This document shows, piece after piece, positions 6,485-8,478 of a stretch of 8,478 nt of DNA; the stretch's first letter is position 1, and the number at the start of each line of letters is the position of its first letter. Below the pieces are notes generated by a model that was not told where the DNA came from, did not search any database, and worked only from the letters and a program-made list of their open reading frames with translations. Both the position numbers and the translations under genes were made by a program. This DNA comes from Pseudomonadota bacterium (lineage in GTDB: Bacteria > Pseudomonadota > Gammaproteobacteria > Xanthomonadales > Xanthomonadaceae), in NCBI GenBank assembly GCA_023425225.1, contig JAFADB010000083.1:1-8478 (forward strand), given 5' to 3'.

Positions 6485-8022
6485 TTGACCCGGTTGCCGG
6501 TTCCACGAATCATGGCCCGATGAACAGCCGGATTTCAGCCAGGGACAGGGATCCAGTTTTTGCCATCCCGTTGACCCTGCCCGCGGCGGGCAGCGGCCAG
6601 TTGACCGGCACGCTGCACCGGCAACTGAGGGCAGCCATCATCGATGGCCGGCTTGCCGCGGGCACCGCGATGCCGTCATCGCGCAAGGCCGCGGATGCGC
6701 TCGGGATTGCGCGCAATACCGCCGTCGCGATCTACGACCTGTTGATCGCCGAGGGCTATCTGCTACCTCGCAAGGGCGCGCGCCCCGTGGTCGCGGACAT
6801 CGCCATGCGGCACCCCCGCGCCCGGGCAGCGCCGAAAGGCGCAGCAACGCAGCTGAGGAAGCAGATCGTCGCCCCGACATGGCAGTCGCCGTCGGCAGCG
6901 CCACATGCGCCGCAGCCGCTGCCCCCGCGCAGCTTCCGTCTTGGCGTGCCCGAACATCGTCATTTCCCGCACGAGATCTGGCGCCGGCTCAACGCCCGTG
7001 CCTGGCGTCGATGGTCGAAACACCCCTTCGACCATCCGCCGATCGAAGGTATACCGCCGCTGCGCGAAGCCATAGCCCATCACGTGGCATTCGCGCGAGC
7101 CGTCGCGTGTACCGGAGACGACGTGATGGTGACCTCGGGCGCGCAGCAGGCCTTCGACCTGCTTGCGCGGCTGCTGGTGACGCCCGCAGTCACGCGGGTG
7201 GCGGTGGAGGATCCCGGCTACGAACCGTTGCGCCGCGCCTTCCAGGCGGCCGGCGCGAGGCTTGTACCGGTACCGGTCGACGATGAAGGACTGAGGGTGG
7301 ACCTGCTGCCCACCGACGTGCGCGTGATCTGCGCCAGTCCATCGCACCAGTCGCCGACGGGCGTGGCCTTGTCGATGTCCAGGCGTGCGGCGTTGCTGGC
7401 GCACGCGCGCATGCACGACGCCGTGGTAATCGAGGACGACTACGACGGCGAATTCAGATACAGCAGCCGCCCGCTCGATGCCTTGCAGACGCTGGACCGG
7501 GATGCGCGCGTCTTCTATGTCGGCACGTTTTCCAAGAGCATGTTCCCGGCGATGAACGCCGGATTCGTGGTTTCGCCGTCATGGGCACGCGACGCATTGC
7601 TGGCGGTCAAGCGCGTGACCGAAACACATTCGGCAGGCCCATTGCAGGAGGCGTTGGCGGAGTTCATCCGGGAAGGCCATCTGGCGCGGCACATCCGCAA
7701 GATGACGGCGACCTATGCCGAAAGGCGCGAGGCGCTGCTCGAGGGACTGCATGTCGACCTGCATCGCTGGCTGGAGGCAATCCCCTCGATCGCGGGGATC
7801 CACCTGGCGGCGAAGATCGACGCCGGCGCGAACCTGCGTGCAGTCGTGGATGCCATGCATCGCCACCTCCCGGGTGCGGAAGTGGTTCCCGGCGATTCAA
7901 CGCGTCCGGGCGCGCCTTCGATCGTTGCCATGGGGTTCGGAGTGATCGACGTGGAAGACATTCGCCCCGCGATCAGGCGGGTGTCCATGATGTTGTCCAG
8001 GAACCAGCCCGATGGCCGGTGA
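6481..8022 (+). CDS. MocR/GabR-type regulator: GntR winged helix fused to a PLP-binding aminotransferase fold
   Basis: This 513-residue protein (from GTG) has a GntR-type winged helix at about residues 28-100, with LHRQLRAAIIDGRL and MPSSRKAADALGIARNTA. A linker and a class I aminotransferase-like domain (about 150-505) follow. The PLP lysine is Lys352 in FYVGTFSKSMFP. EDDYDGEFRY (Asp320, Tyr321) and SPSHQSPTGV are standard MocR motifs. At the place of the carboxylate-binding Arg (GabR Arg430) the sequence reads IVAMGFG, with Ala483 where Arg is expected. GTG at 6481 overlaps the MBL stop as GTGA, pointing to coupled translation; ATG at 6520, 13 codons in, is the alternative. It probably controls its own operon and the divergent cupin-VOC pair, with PLP or a PLP adduct as signal. 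Confidence 0.93.
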   Translation: MIDPVAGSTNHGPMNSRISARDRDPVFAIPLTLPAAGSGQLTGTLHRQLRAAIIDGRLAAGTAMPSSRKAADALGIARNTAVAIYDLLIAEGYLLPRKGARPVVADIAMRHPRARAAPKGAATQLRKQIVAPTWQSPSAAPHAPQPLPPRSFRLGVPEHRHFPHEIWRRLNARAWRRWSKHPFDHPPIEGIPPLREAIAHHVAFARAVACTGDDVMVTSGAQQAFDLLARLLVTPAVTRVAVEDPGYEPLRRAFQAAGARLVPVPVDDEGLRVDLLPTDVRVICASPSHQSPTGVALSMSRRAALLAHARMHDAVVIEDDYDGEFRYSSRPLDALQTLDRDARVFYVGTFSKSMFPAMNAGFVVSPSWARDALLAVKRVTETHSAGPLQEALAEFIREGHLARHIRKMTATYAERREALLEGLHVDLHRWLEAIPSIAGIHLAAKIDAGANLRAVVDAMHRHLPGAEVVPGDSTRPGAPSIVAMGFGVIDVEDIRPAIRRVSMMLSRNQPDGR

Positions 8023-8315
8023 TCCGGCGCTTGTCCAGAACCGGCAGCGATCGACTGCAGCGGTGCGCCGGCTCGTGCCGAGCGCGAACCGCCCAGCTCC
8101 GGATCCTGCCGACACATGAGCTACGCACGGCCCCGGCCGGCACTGGACCAGTGGAATCGGGAGAATCTGGATCAATCCAAGGCCTGCGGCTGGCCTAGGC
8201 TGACGCTGCGAATCGGGCATCTCCTCGCAGGTACGGAAAAATCGCCCGCCCCGCAACCTGCGCGCCGACAACGCAGCCACCAAGCACGATTCCCAGGTCA
8301 CCAGGAAGCCGAGCC
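8023..8315. other. Gap between the MocR gene and the alpha/beta hydrolase gene
   Basis: This 293-base stretch has no supported gene. A short frame (8116-8319, 67 codons) ends in TGA overlapping the hydrolase ATG, but it resembles nothing known. Small inverted repeats are visible: GCTCG/CGAGC at 8071-8083, TGGAT/ATCCA at 8168-8179 and AGGCC/GGCCT at 8180-8196. A promoter for the hydrolase should lie here; none is convincing by eye. Confidence 0.5.
8168..8179. promoter_or_regulatory. Inverted repeat TGGATCAATCCA upstream of the hydrolase gene
   Basis: TGGAT and ATCCA arms flank CA, about 137 bases before the hydrolase start codon. It shares 10 of 12 bases with GGGATCGATCCA upstream of the MBL gene. 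A role as a shared operator is inferred. Confidence 0.3.
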
Positions 8316-8478
8316 ATGACATCCACCAGATCGATCGCGGCCAGCGCCGGAATGGCGATTGCCCTGCTCGCAGGCGGAGTCCAGGCATCCAGCCCCACAC
8401 AGCCCGCGAGCCAGCAGGTGCGCTACCGTTACGAGCAGGTGGGCGACGTGAGGATCTTCTATCGCGAGGCCGGGAACC
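8316..8478 (+). CDS. Secreted alpha/beta hydrolase, 5' part (cut by window edge)
   Basis: The frame opens at ATG 8316 and runs off the window after 54 codons. Residues 1-25 form a typical Sec signal peptide: Arg5, hydrophobic run AGMAIALLAGG, then VQASS with likely cleavage after Ala24. The mature start reads VRYRYEQVGDVRIFYREAGN, the usual opening of alpha/beta hydrolases of the epoxide hydrolase/haloalkane dehalogenase group, in which an LLHG-type oxyanion motif follows; that part lies outside the window. AGGA nine to ten bases before the ATG is an acceptable ribosome site. It has the same orientation as the MBL-MocR pair but lies 293 bases away, so it probably has its own promoter. The catalytic class cannot be checked here. 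Confidence 0.78.
   Translation, partial: MTSTRSIAASAGMAIALLAGGVQASSPTQPASQQVRYRYEQVGDVRIFYREAGN

Noticed and set aside
8071..8083. Small hairpin GCTCG/CGAGC after the MocR gene as a terminator
   Set aside because: The stem is only five base pairs with a three-base loop and no T-run, so it is not convincing.
8116..8319. A 67-codon plus-strand frame ending in an ATGA overlap with the hydrolase start
   Set aside because: The overlap is suggestive, but the peptide is Arg/Gln/Pro-rich without family pattern and has no good ribosome site.
1..8478. tRNA, rRNA, CRISPR arrays, insertion sequences or phage attachment sites
   Set aside because: None was seen: no cloverleaf-like sequence, no regularly spaced direct repeats, no transposase-like protein and no terminal inverted repeats with target duplications.

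Overview
The window is GC-rich proteobacterial DNA. Protein-level resemblance (a membrane-bound PQQ dehydrogenase of the Gcd type, a secreted small protein, a MocR regulator) and base composition suggest an aerobic gammaproteobacterium of the Xanthomonadaceae type (Lysobacter, Luteimonas or Pseudoxanthomonas style). This placement is an impression from composition and families, not a database result.

Left part (1-4030), all genes on the minus strand. In transcription order: a small secreted protein with a loose DUF3617-like pattern (4030 to 3542); a 304-base gap holding a sigma70-like promoter and a clear 20-bp inverted repeat; an 812-residue membrane-bound PQQ-dependent sugar or polyol dehydrogenase (3237 to 799); and 10 bases later a TetR regulator with an AefR-like C-terminal half (788 to 138). 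The palindrome sits where transcription of the dehydrogenase should begin. The simplest model is a self-regulated gcd-tetR operon whose TetR product binds that palindrome.

Middle and right part (4295-8478). A minus-strand pair encodes a cupin related to 2,4'-dihydroxyacetophenone dioxygenase (5181 to 4702) and a VOC/glyoxalase-fold protein (4663 to 4295). It diverges from a plus-strand pair: a rubredoxin-ribbon metallo-beta-lactamase-fold protein (5594-6484) and a MocR/GabR-type PLP-binding regulator (6481-8022) joined by a GTGA stop-start overlap. The 412-base divergent region contains several inverted repeats that look like operators. After the MocR gene a 293-base gap leads to the 5' part of a secreted alpha/beta hydrolase (8316 onward, cut by the window edge). 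A 12-bp near-palindrome upstream of that hydrolase matches one upstream of the MBL gene at 10 of 12 positions, hinting at shared control.

The most interesting unit is the cupin-VOC / MBL-MocR / hydrolase cluster. It combines a MocR regulator that seems to lack the usual substrate-carboxylate arginine, an MBL-fold protein lacking second-metal ligands, and a ring-side-chain-type cupin dioxygenase homologue. It could be a small inducible detoxification or catabolic module whose substrate cannot be read from the sequence.
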